Of a stretch of DNA of 64,000 nucleotides, positions 28,819 through 39,591 are shown one piece after another. The stretch covers positions 1-64,000 of the forward strand of contig JADKFV010000051.1 of NCBI GenBank assembly GCA_016717325.1, read 5' to 3'. Numbering within the stretch: the first letter of the stretch is position 1; every line of letters starts with the position of its first letter. This DNA is from Bacteroidota bacterium. GTDB lineage: Bacteria; Bacteroidota; Bacteroidia; AKYH767-A; OLB10. Both the position numbers and the translations under genes were made by a program. The notes below the pieces were generated by a model. The model was not told the DNA's origin. It did no database searches and was given only the letters and a program-made list of their open reading frames with translations.

Positions 28819-29684
28819 TTGAAAATAATTCACATAATGAGCATTGCCGCATGCCTGGGTGTTTTGCAGAGTTGCAATATTATCAATCCCGAAGAGTCTG
28901 TGCCGGCATATATCTCTATCGACAAATTAACGCTACAAGCCGATTATACAACACAGGGCTCCTCTTCGAGTGCCTTTAGTGATGCTTGGCTTTATGTTGA
29001 CAATCAATCCATTGGAGGTTTCGAAATGCCAACCATAGTACCTGTGATTGCAGACGAGGGCAACCACCTCATAAATATTGCTGCCGGAGTAAAAGCAAGT
29101 GGCTTCGAAAACATTCGTTCGTTGCTGGCATTGTTCACATTTTACGATACCACTGTTTATTTAAAACCTGGAGTGGTAAGCTATTTTTCACCGGTATTGA
29201 AATATAAGGACGCGGCAAAGTTCGATTACATTGAAGATTTTGACGATGGTGGGATTGAATTTATAAAATATAACAACAGCAGCGACACCACTTTTTATGC
29301 AACAAATGCCAATCCATTCGAGGGCGATTATTCGGCAATTGCCTGGTTGGATAATACCCGAAAAAGCATGGCGGTGGTGAGCAAAGATGCTTATGTGATT
29401 GACAAAAACCGTCTCAATATTATAGAAGTAAATTATAAATGCAGTACTTCGTTTAATATAGGAGTATCGAAAATATATTTGGCGGCACAAGCGAGCCTAT
29501 ACCTTTTCTTACACTATACCCTACTTCGGTGTGGAAAAAAATCTATATCGATTTATCGCCAATAATTGGTGCCAATGTAAATTTCAATGCCATCAATTAC
29601 AAACTTTATATAAGTGCTTTTCTCGATGCCGACAAAACAAGTGGCGATATTCAGATTGACAATTTAAAACTGGTGCATTTGTAA
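28819..29684 (+). pseudogene. Hypothetical lipoprotein, one frameshift
   Basis: About 288 aa after bridging one missing G near 29480 (TTGGCGGCACAAGC would read GGTSEP if a G were restored). It has a lipoprotein signal (KIIHIMSIAACLGVLQSC), then a beta-rich domain: AYISIDKLTLQADYTT, FSDAWLYVDNQSIGGFEMP, and after the shift YIDLSPIIGANVNFNAINYK and SGDIQIDNLKLVHL. The pattern fits a surface or periplasmic lipoprotein with a jelly-roll-like fold. Its stop overlaps the start of the sugar transferase (TAATG), so the two are translationally linked and the protein may belong to polysaccharide synthesis or export. Confidence 0.72.
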
Positions 29685-31105
29685 TGGTCGTTTCTCGAAG
29701 AATACTTACAATAAAATATATCCTTGCCGATTTTGTTGCTGCGCTTGCTGCATGGGGTTTGTTTTACAGCTACCGCAAGTTATACATTGAGTCGTCAAAA
29801 TTTGGACATTCTATTGCCATTAATGTTGATGCAAAATTTATTGTTGGCTTACTTATCATTCCTTTATTTTGGGTTGCTATATATGCATTGGTTGGCAGTT
29901 ACAGCAATGTAATGCGCAGATCGCGCCTGCGCGAATTAGGGCAAACAGCATACCTGTCGGTAATAGGAGTGCTGATATTATTTTTTACTCTTTTGCTCGA
30001 TGATACAATAGTCAATTACAAAAGTTATTATTCTACATTTTTTACTTTGCTGTGTTTACATTTTATTTTTACAGCAACATTGCGTCTTATTTTATCAACC
30101 GGTGTAGCACATCGCATACGCAATCGTCAATTGGGTTTCGATACTTTGATGGTAGGGAGCAATCAAAATGCCGTAAACCTTTTCAACGAGTTTGAAAGTG
30201 CCAAACAGAGCTATGGAAATTTTTTCAAAGGCTTTGTGCATGTGGATGATAGCAATGGAAAATTTTTTAAAAACTCACTGCCCCATCTTGGCGGTGTAAA
30301 TGATTTACGTGAGATAATAAAGGAACATAAAATTGAAGAAGTAATTATTGCCATAGAATCGAACGAGCATGAGAAAGTAGGGAAAATAATTAATGAACTT
30401 GAAGACACCAACGTGGTGATAAAAATTATTCCCGATATGTACGACATACTTACCGGTACGGTAAAAATGAACGCCATATTCGGAGCTTTACTCATCGAAA
30501 TCAATCCTTATCTGATGCCGGTGTGGCAACAAAGTTTTAAACGGTTGTTCGACATTGTTCTTTCATTTATTACGCTCATCATTCTTTCTCCGGTTTATTT
30601 AATACTAAGCATACTTGTAAAAACAACTTCGCATGGGCCAATATTTTTTTCGCAGGAACGCATTGGCTTACATGGCAATCCATTTATCATTTATAAATTT
30701 CGTACAATGTATCAAGATGCAGAACATCAGGGACCGCAATTGTCGAAAGAAAATGATACTCGAATTACAAAACTTGGCAAGTGGATGCGTAAAATTCGGC
30801 TGGACGAAATACCACAATTTTTTAATGTACTCATGGGCGATATGAGTCTTGTTGGCCCAAGGCCGGAGCGGCAATTTTATATCGACCAGATAATGTTGCG
30901 TGCCCCACATTACAGGCATCTACAAAAAGTGCGACCCGGTATTACATCGTGGGGGCAAGTAAAGTTTGGCTATGCCGAAAACGTGGAGCAAATGATAGAA
31001 CGCCTAAAGTACGATATCATCTATATCGAAAATATGTCCATTGCCCTTGATATTAAAATAATGTTTTACACCCTAAAAACTATTGTAGAAGGACGAGGTA
31101 AATAG
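29684..31105 (+). CDS. Undecaprenyl-phosphate sugar phosphotransferase (polyprenol-P glycosyl initiator)
   Basis: A 473-aa inner-membrane enzyme that starts exopolysaccharide or O-antigen repeats by moving a sugar-1-phosphate onto undecaprenyl phosphate. Four N-terminal helices (about residues 10-30, 48-70, 85-105, 115-137), a CoA-binding-like domain (FDTLMVGSNQNAVNLFNEFE), a further helix near 290-315, and the PF02397 catalytic domain: FFSQERIGLHGNPFIIYKFR, then TMYQDAE, and IRLDEIPQFFNVLMGDMSLV followed by GPRPE. Full length for the WcaJ/WbaP-like family. No polysaccharide cluster follows, so it probably serves genes elsewhere. Confidence 0.94.
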   Translation: MVVSRRILTIKYILADFVAALAAWGLFYSYRKLYIESSKFGHSIAINVDAKFIVGLLIIPLFWVAIYALVGSYSNVMRRSRLRELGQTAYLSVIGVLILFFTLLLDDTIVNYKSYYSTFFTLLCLHFIFTATLRLILSTGVAHRIRNRQLGFDTLMVGSNQNAVNLFNEFESAKQSYGNFFKGFVHVDDSNGKFFKNSLPHLGGVNDLREIIKEHKIEEVIIAIESNEHEKVGKIINELEDTNVVIKIIPDMYDILTGTVKMNAIFGALLIEINPYLMPVWQQSFKRLFDIVLSFITLIILSPVYLILSILVKTTSHGPIFFSQERIGLHGNPFIIYKFRTMYQDAEHQGPQLSKENDTRITKLGKWMRKIRLDEIPQFFNVLMGDMSLVGPRPERQFYIDQIMLRAPHYRHLQKVRPGITSWGQVKFGYAENVEQMIERLKYDIIYIENMSIALDIKIMFYTLKTIVEGRGK

Positions 31106-31442
31106 TTTTTTATAACAATACTTCAGCACTAATACTCCCATAAATATTTTTCAACTAACTTTTTTCTTTTTGAAATAATTTGCAATTGATTTGTTTTACA
31201 AAAATTGTTTTGTGGTGATATCTTATCATGCCTTTAGCTGTTTTTAAATATTTGATTGTTATACAAATTGCGAATTTCAGGGCTTTGGCGCAATGTCTTT
31301 AAATAAACCCTTTTGCAATAAAAATTCTATAAACCGTAGTTTAGTTAATCGCTATTTTGAAATAAACTTGCCATTATAAAAAACGCTAAAACAAAAAAGA
31401 TGATTTCAACTTATAGATGTCCCGTAGGGCATACACGTCAAC

Positions 31443-31672
31443 TTAAGGAATACTTAGCTCGTTATTTTTTTTAAGAGGCATAGGTTTACTTGTCCTCGGC
31501 TCAATTTTCTTTACTCGTTGTAGCACAAATGTGTTCTTATCTTCGATAACCCATTCCATATCTTCACCTTTTTCTATTTTACTTGCCTCTGCTACTTTGC
31601 AGCTGGAAAGTTGACATAGAATGATTTTGTAGCACCTCTATCTACTCGTTGTATTTTTACTTTATAACCCAT
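31443..31672 (-). pseudogene. AbrB-like small protein of IS4-type element
   Basis: About 76 aa after bridging one frameshift near 31595. It starts MGYKVKIQRVDRGATKSFYV with NFPAA, then after the shift VAEASKIEKGEDMEWVIEDK, typical of a swapped-hairpin AbrB/SpoVT fold, and ends basic. Such genes sit beside transposases in some IS4-like elements, probably controlling expression. It points away from the transposase remnant across a shared AT-rich promoter region. Confidence 0.6.
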
Positions 31673-31759
31673 TTCATATTTTATTTTGTGCAAAAGTAGT
31701 GTATATATTATAATAGTATATATACTATTTTTATGTTTTATTCCATACCTTTGATTTTA

Positions 31760-33019
31760 TGGATAAATACATTAATTTTTTACATGATCTTGGGTTCCGA
31801 TCGAACCAAACTCAATAGCTTGGCTATCGAGAATAAATTCATTGAACGAATCAGAAAGCTAGATGGGTTAGACTATCTTTTTGGTTCTGCTACATAACGT
31901 AACAAAGGAGGTTGTTAGTTTTAATACTATGGCCAGCACATTTGTAGATGATATCGATAAGTGTGTTACCAAGCAAGCCTTGCACAAGGCCATGAGTAAA
32001 GAATTTTTTTATCGTATTCATTGATAAAATTTTCAACGAGCTACTTCAAACAAAACTTGGAATTGCAAATAGCAAACTCAAATCTAAATTCAGGCGAATC
32101 GTAATTCAAGATAGCTCCATCATTAAACTCCCACAAAGACTTTATGAGTTTTTCAGGAGTTAAAAAATAATTTCTCACAAGTAGCCAATGCAAGAGTGCA
32201 AGTTGCTTTAGATATTCTAACAAATACTTTCACCCTTTTTCAATCGACTCTTATTCTATAAATGATAAATCTGCTGCACATAAATTGCAAATCAATAATG
32301 GAGATCTTATTATTAGAGACAGAGGCTATTGCACCATTGCAGAAATGTTGCGTATCCTCGCCCATAAGGCCGGATTTTATTTACAGGTATTATCATGTTT
32401 TTAAATATTATAACGTTAACACTGGGAAGGTAATTGATGTATATAAACTTGTAAAGAATAAAAAGAAACTAAAGGCAAAGTTAGAATTGGAAGCCTGATG
32501 GTGTAATTGTAACATTGTGTGCCGACAAAGTAAGTGATGCTATTGCAAATGAAAGAAGACGTCAATTAAAAAAGTCTAGTAGTGGCACACCTAGTAATGT
32601 GTTATTACAACTGCTCTCTTGGTCAATCTACTTTACATCTATTGATGATGATGAAATAACAAGCGAAGATATTTTTTTCATTATATAAATTGAGATGGCG
32701 AATAGAAATAATTTTAAATCCATGAAAAGCCACCTTAACTTCGATAATATACACGATGTTTCCGAAAATCAACTCAAATTTATTCTCAAAGGTAAAATGA
32801 TATGGCTATTGGTCGTTACTCAATTTATCTACGAAGTAATTAGCAAAGTAGTATTTAAAAAAAACAGGCAAAGCCATTAGCCTACTTAAGCTTGTAAGGT
32901 ATTTAAAAGACAATGTAAATGTAATGGCTGAAATAATGGCTTTAATAAAAGAAAAATATTTGATGCCTCTGATACTATTGACATCCTAACCAAATATTGT
33001 TGTTATGATACAAGGTATG
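31760..33019 (+). pseudogene. IS4-family transposase, heavily decayed
   Basis: Fragments of a DDE transposase in successive frames. ATG 31759-31761 gives MDKYINFLHDLGF; next SFNTMASTFVDDIDKCVTKQ with ALHKAM, the N-terminal signature; NGDLIIRDRGYCTIAEMLRI carries the second catalytic Asp; and 32695-32880 (NNFKSMKSHLNFDNIHDVSE) is the C-terminal region that follows the catalytic Glu. At least six frameshifts or stops. Confidence 0.72.
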
Positions 33020-33560
33020 ATAGGAAAACCATCACGAGCAAATGAATGATTCGAGCTAAAGTTGACGCGTATGCCCGTAGGGACCTACAGCTTAGTAACT
33101 TAAGGAACGACCTCCTGGTTTTTGTCCTGTAAGGACTATCAATGACGGTAATAGAGAGAGCAGTTGCAAAATGGGTAGTTACTACGTAACAAAATACAGC
33201 TGGCTTTTGACTTTTACCATGCGGTAATCCTCGGGATAGAAACCAATTCTCTTGACTTTATAGCATTTGGGTTTTTCTCCGATTATTTTCAACCAATTTT
33301 ATCAACCAAAATTTTATTCACTAATCAATTTCAAAATCATTATTGCTTTTTAAAATTGAAATCGACTTTGTAAAAATTTGGGTAACAAGTGTTCATTTAT
33401 TTTATAAAATTAAATGTTATTTCATGCCTTAATACACGCCTCGTTACATTCCTCTATAAAACCCATCCTACAACTCAACAACCAAATTCAACTTAACTCA
33501 CGATTTTGATGCAATATACATTGTTGCCCACAAGTACTATTGCAGCATAAACAAAACAAG

Positions 33561-35910
33561 ATGAAAAAAATACTCTTTATGGCATTGATGATTTGTTACC
33601 ACATTTGTAACATCACAAGCATGGTCGCAAAACCAAACGCAAACAATCAAAGGGATTGTGATTGACAAGGCATCGATGGTTTCTATACCCATTGTAAATA
33701 TTGTAATAGTGGGTTCCACACCACTTAAAGGCGCTAATACCGATATGGATGGACGTTTTAAACTTACTCAGGTGCAGCCCGGGTCGTTACGATTTAAAGT
33801 AACTTACATCGGTTATAAAGAAGTGCTAATACCCAACGTTGTTGTTACTCCCGGTAAAGAAGTGGTAATGGAAATTTAACTGAAGAAAATGTTAGTACAT
33901 TGGAAAAGGAAGTGAAGTTTCGGACTAAGAGAAAAACGAAACCACAATGGAACTTACCACACAAGCGGGCGTTCTTTTCAATGGAAGAAGTAAACCGTTA
34001 TGCCGGTGGGCGTTCGGATCCTCAAGTGGTTGTGGCAAATTTTGCGGGAGTTAGTTCACCCGATGATTCGCGAAACGACATTGTTATGCGTAGAAATTCA
34101 CCAACGGAGTATTACGGCGTATAGAAGGGTTAATATTCCAAACCCAAAATCACTTTCCTATGGAACGCCGGTGGGGCTGTAATGCTATTAAACACCAACG
34201 TTATGAAAAATTCAGATTTTTCACTTCTGCTATTTCCAGCCGAATATGGTAATGCAAACGCAGGTGTTTTCGATTTAGGATTTCGAAATGGTAATGCTGA
34301 AAAAGAGAACACACCATTCAATTGGCGCCCTCACAGGTATTGAAGCTATGACAGAAGGTCCGATTAATAAAAGAAAGGGTCGTCTTATTTAATGGCTTAC
34401 CGCTATTCGTTCACTGGCCTTGCTCAGAAAATTGGAATTCCTATTGGCACAACGGCCACCTTTTATCAGGATATTTCTTTCAAAATTAATGGGCGAATAC
34501 TAAGACGGGTCAGTTTACTTTATTTGGTTTGGCAGGAAAAGTAAAATCGAGTTTTTGCAGACAAAACCGATAGCACCGATTTATTTGCCGACCTGGACCG
34601 GGGACAGTTACTTTACAAGCGATGTAGGTTTAGCGGGAGTAAAACATTTTATACGTGTAGGCGAAAAATCTTATTCAACACCGTATTTAGGAGGTTCATA
34701 TGCAGCCTCAAATTTCAATCTCATCTGTAGATGCGCAGAACAGAGAATATTGTGCGTGTGACGAAAATAAAAACAACACAAATTCATTCTCATAAATTCA
34801 TCTTTCAATTCAAATTCAATTCCCATTTATTTGTAAAAGCAGGAGTTATTGACAGTTGAAATATGAATTTATTTTGTCGCTTAAAGAAATAGAGAATTCC
34901 AATGGAACCAAAATTGGGATTACAATGATAACACATCTTAATTCAAGGTTATGCGCATGCAAAATATAATTTTAACGACAAAATTAACCTTTAACCTTTT
35001 GGATTGCATAGTCAAATTTCCTACTTTGAATAATTCATTTCGATTGAGCCACGTGCGGGATTAAATACCAGCTAAATTCAAAAATACTATTAGCTAGGTT
35101 ATGGAACTGCACAGTCAAATGCAGCCTACCGATGTTTATTTTTTCGCGATTGAAAGCCGATGGAACGTATGATTTATCAAATAAAATCTTGATTTTACCA
35201 GAAGTCATCATTTGTTTTAGGTTACGATGTATTGCCTGTAAAAATTAGAGCATGAAAATAGAAGCGTATTATCAGTATTTTTCGAATGTTCCTGTGCAGA
35301 TATTCAAGCAGCTTTTCCATGCTAAAGCTCGGTGCCCAAGTTTCAATCCAAATGAAGAGGGTATTTGAAAAACAGTGGTACAGGTACAATTATGGTTAGT
35401 TAACAATAGAGAAGTTTTTTTAGCAAGGATATTATGGTTTACTAACTGGAACTATTTACAAATCAAAATATAAAACGTAGTGATATTAAGAACGCAATAC
35501 TGCATTCAACGGAAAATATGTTTATAATGCGCTTATTGGAAAGGAGAGTTTAAATTGGGAAAAAGAAAAACGCAATTCATTTACCATCGATGTAAAAATG
35601 ACACAAGCCGGAGGAAGGCATTATACTCCTGTTGATTTAGCGCATCGCAAGCGCATTCGAACAAGTGTTGATGGGCGATGAGTTTGCCTTTTCGAAACGT
35701 AACAGCGATTTTTTTCGCCTCGATATTAAAACAGGTATAACCATCAAGAGCAAGAAACGTAAATTATCGCAAGGATTATTTTTCGATATTCAGAATATAA
35801 CAAACAATAAAAATGTTTTTGCCGAGCGATATAATCCTGTCAACAATCAAATAAACACCGCATATCAAATAGGGTTTTTTCCAAACTTTTCTTATAAAAT
35901 ACAATTTTAA
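33561..35910 (+). pseudogene. TonB-dependent receptor with carboxypeptidase-like domain, decayed
   Basis: Remnant of a large outer-membrane receptor. ATG 33561 (MKKILFMALMICYH) starts a signal; then IKGIVIDKASMVSIPIVNIV and GRFKLTQVQPGSLRFKVTYI form the N-terminal regulatory beta domain; SDPQVVVANFAGVSSPDDSR and NDIVMRRNSPTEYYG are the TonB plug. Barrel pieces follow in other frames up to 35665-35910 (FFRLDIKTGITIKSKKRKLS, then FDIQNITNNKN), ending KIQF before TAA. More than ten frame breaks; clearly dead. The gap 33020-33560 has no gene. Confidence 0.8.
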
Positions 35911-35921
35911 AAATACAGATT

Positions 35922-36540
35922 GTGAAAAAAATTCTCATCATAAACGGACATCCCAATGTGGATAGTTTTAATTTCGCTCTTGCAAAGAAATATAAAGAAG
36001 GGGCAAAGGAAGCAGGTGCAGAAATCAGGGAAATTGTAATCAAAAATTTGGAGTTTTCGTTATCATTAAAATATGGATATCAAATGCGCACCGAACTTGA
36101 ACCATGCCCCGTAGAAGCGCAACAGCAAATACTTTAGGTCAACCATTTAGTTTGGATTCATCCGGGTGGTGGGGCGGCTTGCCGGCAATAATGAAAGGGT
36201 TTATCGATCGCGTTTTTTCTGCCGGGGTTTTAAGTACCGCGAAAATTCGGTTTGGTGGGATAAATTATTAAGCGGCAAAACGGCAACAATCATCACCACC
36301 CTCGATCAAAAGGGTTGGTACTACAAAGTTAGCTTAGGGCAGACCAAGCATCAACCAATTAAAAAATCTACACTGGAATTTTTTGGGAATAAACCGGTAA
36401 AAGTTTTTACCATTGGGTCAATAAGAAATTCTACCTTAGATGCCCAGAAAATAAATGGCTAAAGGAAGTAGCCGGAATTGGAACGAAAGAAGCAAATTCT
36501 CATTCATCATTTTAAGGATTTAAACATTGCGGAAAAATAA
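35922..36540 (+). pseudogene. NAD(P)H:quinone oxidoreductase-like flavoprotein, frameshifted
   Basis: About 200 aa of a flavodoxin-like quinone reductase (KefF/MdaB/DT-diaphorase type). The N-terminal FMN-binding loop is intact (KKILIINGHPNVDSFNFALA), the middle has WWGGLPAIMKGFIDRVFSAG in another frame (the diagnostic motif), and the last block has GKTATIITTLDQKGWYYKVS. Frameshifts near 36135, 36225 and 36450. The start is 11 bp after the receptor remnant. Non-functional as read. Confidence 0.75.
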
Positions 36541-36550
36541 AAAACGTTTT

Positions 36551-37539
36551 ATGTACACGATAGTAACAGGGATTTTAATATCGCTGTTACTTCATGCTAT
36601 TATTCCCAATTTGAAAATGATCATCCTCGAGTATATGATTTCTTAATATCCATTATCATCACAATTTTAGTGTGGGAAGGCATCTCCGGATTGATGATAT
36701 GCTAAATAAAAACTACCTTGGGTAATCATCCGGCAAACGAATATTGGTAACACTTGCCCGCTAAGCCTTGTGTTTAGTGCCTTTGCCATTTATATACCAA
36801 TGCTTGTTTTTAATACCTATGTATGCGAAAATGTCGAAGTGCACCAGAAGTGAAATTTGCTATCGTCAATTGCAATAGGAGTACTTATTTCATTTATGAT
36901 ACTCAGTAAGAAATAAGCACACATTTTTCGAACTGGAAAAAATCATTGGTCAAGTCGAAAAGTATAAAGCCGAAAGTGCACAGGCGCATTACAGAATTTG
37001 AAAAGCCAAATTAATCCACATTTTTGTTTAATAATATGGAGTGTGCTGGCATCGCTGGTATATAGGATCAGGATAAGGCGGTCGATTTTGTGAATTCAAT
37101 TATCAAAAGTTTACCGCTACTTACTCGATAGCCGCAACAGCGAACTTGTATCGCTCGATAGCGAACTTGCATTTATAAAATCGTACACCTATTTGCTTCA
37201 GATACGGTTCGATAAAAGTTTTGTTTTCGAAATGGATGCCTCAAAATTTATTGTCTAAACTTATTCCGCCCATGGCATTGCAAATGCTTGGTGGAGAATG
37301 CCGTAAAGAAAGCACAACGAAGTATCGGCCGACCATCCACTAACTGTTTCGGTAATGCAAACGAAAATTATCTCACCATAAAAAACAATCTTCAATTGCG
37401 TTCGAATGAAGAAGAAGCAACTAAAACCGGACTGCAAAATATACGGGCGCGTTATAAACACTTTACCAATAACGAAGTGGAGATTATTGAAAACGAAAAG
37501 TCGTACATAGTGAAAATACCTTTACTCGAAAATAAATGA
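36551..37539 (+). pseudogene. LytS-type sensor histidine kinase, frameshifted
   Basis: Membrane sensor kinase of the LytS/YehU class. The first part (36551 on, MYTIVTGILISLLLHAIIPN) is hydrophobic with several broken helices. The His_kinase region reads SLVYRDQDKAVDFVN and DSRNSELVSLDSELAFIKSY, followed by LIPPMALQMLVENAVKH (N box) and, from about 37375, NYLTIKNNLQLRSNEEEATK and TGLQNIRARYKHF (G box). At least four frameshifts. Its stop overlaps the ATG of the LytTR regulator (ATGA), the normal operon layout. Confidence 0.75.
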
Positions 37540-38285
37540 AAGCCATTATTATAGAAGATGAAAAACTTTCGGCAGAGTATCTTACTAATTTGCTAAAAAA
37601 AATTGAGCCTGCTATCGAAATAATTGCCGTGATAGATTCGGTGAAAAAAAGCCTCGATTTTTTTTCTGCACTACCCACAGCTGACTTGCTTTTTGTGGAT
37701 GTGCATTTGGCCGATGGTTTAAGCTTCGAAATATTTTCAAAAATCGCAATCGATATTCCAGTAATATTTACAACCGCTTACGATGAGTATGCCATACAGG
37801 CTTTTAAAGTAAACAGTATTGATTATTTATTGAAGCCCATTGGTATAAGTGAACTTAAAGAAGCGTTGCAAAAATTTAAGCGCCTAAAAAATGTGTATCC
37901 CCAAAACATTATCACCGACATTGCCTCAGCTTACAGCAACATGAATAAGCAATATAAAAACCGCTTCATGGTGAAAATGGGCGACACCATCACCACCATC
38001 AAGCTGGAAGATATAGACCATTTTATTTCGGAAGATGGTGTTGTATTGCTTGCCACCAATGCCGGTAAACGATACAGCATCGATTACTCCTTAGACAATC
38101 TTGAACCAATGCTGTTGCCCGATTCTTTTTTTCGCATTAATCGCAAAGTGATTGTGAATATAAAAAGCATTCAAAAAGTGGCACCTTATTTCAACAGCCG
38201 GTTAAAGTTGAGTAACGCAACTCTTATAGATGATGATGCCATAGTAAGCCGCGAACGTGTAAACGATTTTAAAATGGTTGGATAA
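37536..38285 (+). CDS. LytTR-family response regulator
   Basis: A 249-aa regulator. Receiver domain at residues 1-120: MKAIIIEDEKLSAEYLTNLL, phospho-Asp in LLFVDVHLADGLSFEIFS, conserved Thr/Lys switch residues in IFTTAYDEYAIQAF and DYLLKPIG. LytTR DNA-binding domain at about 140-245: FMVKMGDTITTIKLEDIDHF, then FFRINRKVIVNIKSIQKVAP. Intact, although its coupled kinase immediately upstream is broken, so it may now be an orphan or be driven by another kinase. Confidence 0.93.
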   Translation: MKAIIIEDEKLSAEYLTNLLKKIEPAIEIIAVIDSVKKSLDFFSALPTADLLFVDVHLADGLSFEIFSKIAIDIPVIFTTAYDEYAIQAFKVNSIDYLLKPIGISELKEALQKFKRLKNVYPQNIITDIASAYSNMNKQYKNRFMVKMGDTITTIKLEDIDHFISEDGVVLLATNAGKRYSIDYSLDNLEPMLLPDSFFRINRKVIVNIKSIQKVAPYFNSRLKLSNATLIDDDAIVSRERVNDFKMVG

Positions 38286-38296
38286 GTAGATATTGT

Positions 38297-38530
38297 TTGC
38301 CAAAAATTCTGCACCATCAAGTTAAGCCAATTTATTTTTTAACGCTTTGTGTTTTTCTCATTCACTTTTTGCAACACAACATTGCCACTCTCTTGCTGGA
38401 AAATGCAGATGACATTAAATTAATATACAAGAACTACCTGGACACCCATTCTATAAATACCACCATAAAATATACACATATGAGCAAAAAAGAAATTAGC
38501 AAAATTGTAAGGCATTTCGATGATTTATAG
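38297..38530 (+). pseudogene. Tyrosine recombinase, C-terminal remnant
   Basis: The last roughly 60 residues match the C-terminus of XerC/D or integron-type tyrosine recombinases: HFLQHNIATLLLENADDIKL corresponds to LRHSFATHLLENGTDIRL, and YLDTHSINTTIKYTHMSKKE includes the tyrosine nucleophile in KYTH, ending KIVRHFDDL. The catalytic Arg of the HxLRH box is missing (HFLQH). Everything upstream is absent or unrecognisable, so it cannot be told whether it was an integron integrase or another recombinase. It lies 160 bp before the next cassette-like core. Confidence 0.68.
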
Positions 38531-38756
38531 CACCTAATACAAATATATATGAACAGTTCGGGAATACTCACTGAAGGCTCCGCAAAAGGTGCATATGTAT
38601 TTTACAAAAAAAAATTTTGCATATTAATTTTCAATACATTAGCACCGTAAAAAAAAATATATACCTAATGAGAGGGGCGTATATTTATGTGTTAACGGCA
38701 ATTATAGCACTGCTAACGAACAGTTGTGCGTACGCTAGCAGTCCAACTTTAATAAG

Positions 38757-39188
38757 ATGAAAAGCTTTAAGCAGAAAAAATCGAATCACTTTCGCAATTT
38801 TGAAATACTTGACGATGGAGTGAAATATGAATACAAAATCGAAGAGGGTTATTTCTCTCAAATTTTAAAGTTTGAAACAATTGGATTTGATGAACAAATC
38901 ACAGATAAAAAACCATCACCAATTTTCGTTGGATTAGTTCTGTCAATCTTTTTTAATGTTATTCTATTTTTTATTGCGTTTGGGAACAAGTTTATTGATA
39001 TGGATTCACCCATGTCACCGACAATCTTATTGATTCTCGGAATTTTACCTATAACAATTTTTAAATCAGCATTTAGAGAGAATACCTTAAATTTTTTAGT
39101 CGGCAATAAGAATCTTTGCTTCTGGTATGATAAAAAATTTCAAGCAGATGTGGACAACTTCATTGTTGAAATTAAAAATGCCAAATGA
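38757..39188 (+). CDS. Two-helix membrane protein, hypothetical
   Basis: A 143-aa protein with a polar N-terminus (residues 1-55), two adjacent helices (about 58-78 and 90-106) and a polar C-terminus with FWYDKKFQADVDNFIVEIKN. No family recognised. ATG 38757 lies 66 bp after a GTTAACGGC core (38691). The stop overlaps the ATG of the next small gene (ATGA), so the two are coupled. Together they form a cassette-like two-gene unit. Confidence 0.72.
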   Translation: MKSFKQKKSNHFRNFEILDDGVKYEYKIEEGYFSQILKFETIGFDEQITDKKPSPIFVGLVLSIFFNVILFFIAFGNKFIDMDSPMSPTILLILGILPITIFKSAFRENTLNFLVGNKNLCFWYDKKFQADVDNFIVEIKNAK

Positions 39189-39349
39189 AATTTATGCGCG
39201 ATAAATATTTGGTGTTAAGCGATTATGAGGAAGCTTTTAATTTCAAGAACAGGTTGAGCTGGTTGCATTCTGAAAAATTTATTGATGAAAGTGAATTCAA
39301 TGAATGGTTGAATAAACTTGAAGAAAGGAAAATAATTCGTGGAGAATAA
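39185..39349 (+). CDS. Small hypothetical protein (54 aa)
   Basis: A 54-aa charged protein: MKFMRDKYLVLSDYEEAFNF, then an amphipathic helix with EFNEWLNKLEERKIIRGE. Starts inside the stop of the preceding membrane protein. No family recognised. The coupled small partner resembles the 6617-6787 gene in arrangement, but not in sequence. Confidence 0.62.
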   Translation: MKFMRDKYLVLSDYEEAFNFKNRLSWLHSEKFIDESEFNEWLNKLEERKIIRGE

Positions 39350-39351
39350 CT

Positions 39352-39578
39352 GCGATAACAAAAAAGATTAAACAGGGCAAATGTACTGTGTACATATGAG
39401 CCAGTAAGTGTGAAGGCTAAAAATGAGGGCATTGAGAACAAGTACAAACAGTTGAACTACTAAGTAACATTTGAACAAACACAAACAATTGAACTACGGC
39501 TTACACACATGCTGGCTCATTACCTTGTAATGCCCTCTATTTTTAAAAACTTCGTTAATCCCGATTTACGTTAACGGC
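39352..39578 (+). other. attC-like region with crossing inverted repeats
   Basis: GCGATAAC (39352-39359) and GTTAACGGC (39570-39578) bracket two long inverted repeats: 39397-39417 with 39499-39519 (16 of 21 by eye), and AAAAATGAGGGCATT (39419-39433) with AATGCCCTCTATTTTT (39529-39544). The pairs cross instead of nesting. ACAAACARTTGAACTAC also occurs twice directly (about 39445 and 39481). Longer than the other attC-like sites. Confidence 0.45.
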
Positions 39579-39591
39579 AATTAAAACCACC

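Larger units (their letters stand above)
31420..33090. mobile_element. Decayed IS4-type element with AbrB-like gene
   Basis: CCCGTAGGG occurs at both flanks (near 31421 and 33073) together with AACTTAAGGAA, suggesting element borders. Inside are a minus-strand AbrB-like frame and a plus-strand IS4-like transposase, separated by an AT-rich spacer with near-palindromic TATATACTATTATAATATATAC at about 31695-31725. Both genes are broken. The interval 31106-31420 has no gene. Confidence 0.55.

Noticed and set aside
38297..38530. Calling the recombinase fragment an integron integrase
   Set aside because: Only the last 60 residues remain; the IntI-specific domain cannot be seen, so the narrower name is unsupported.
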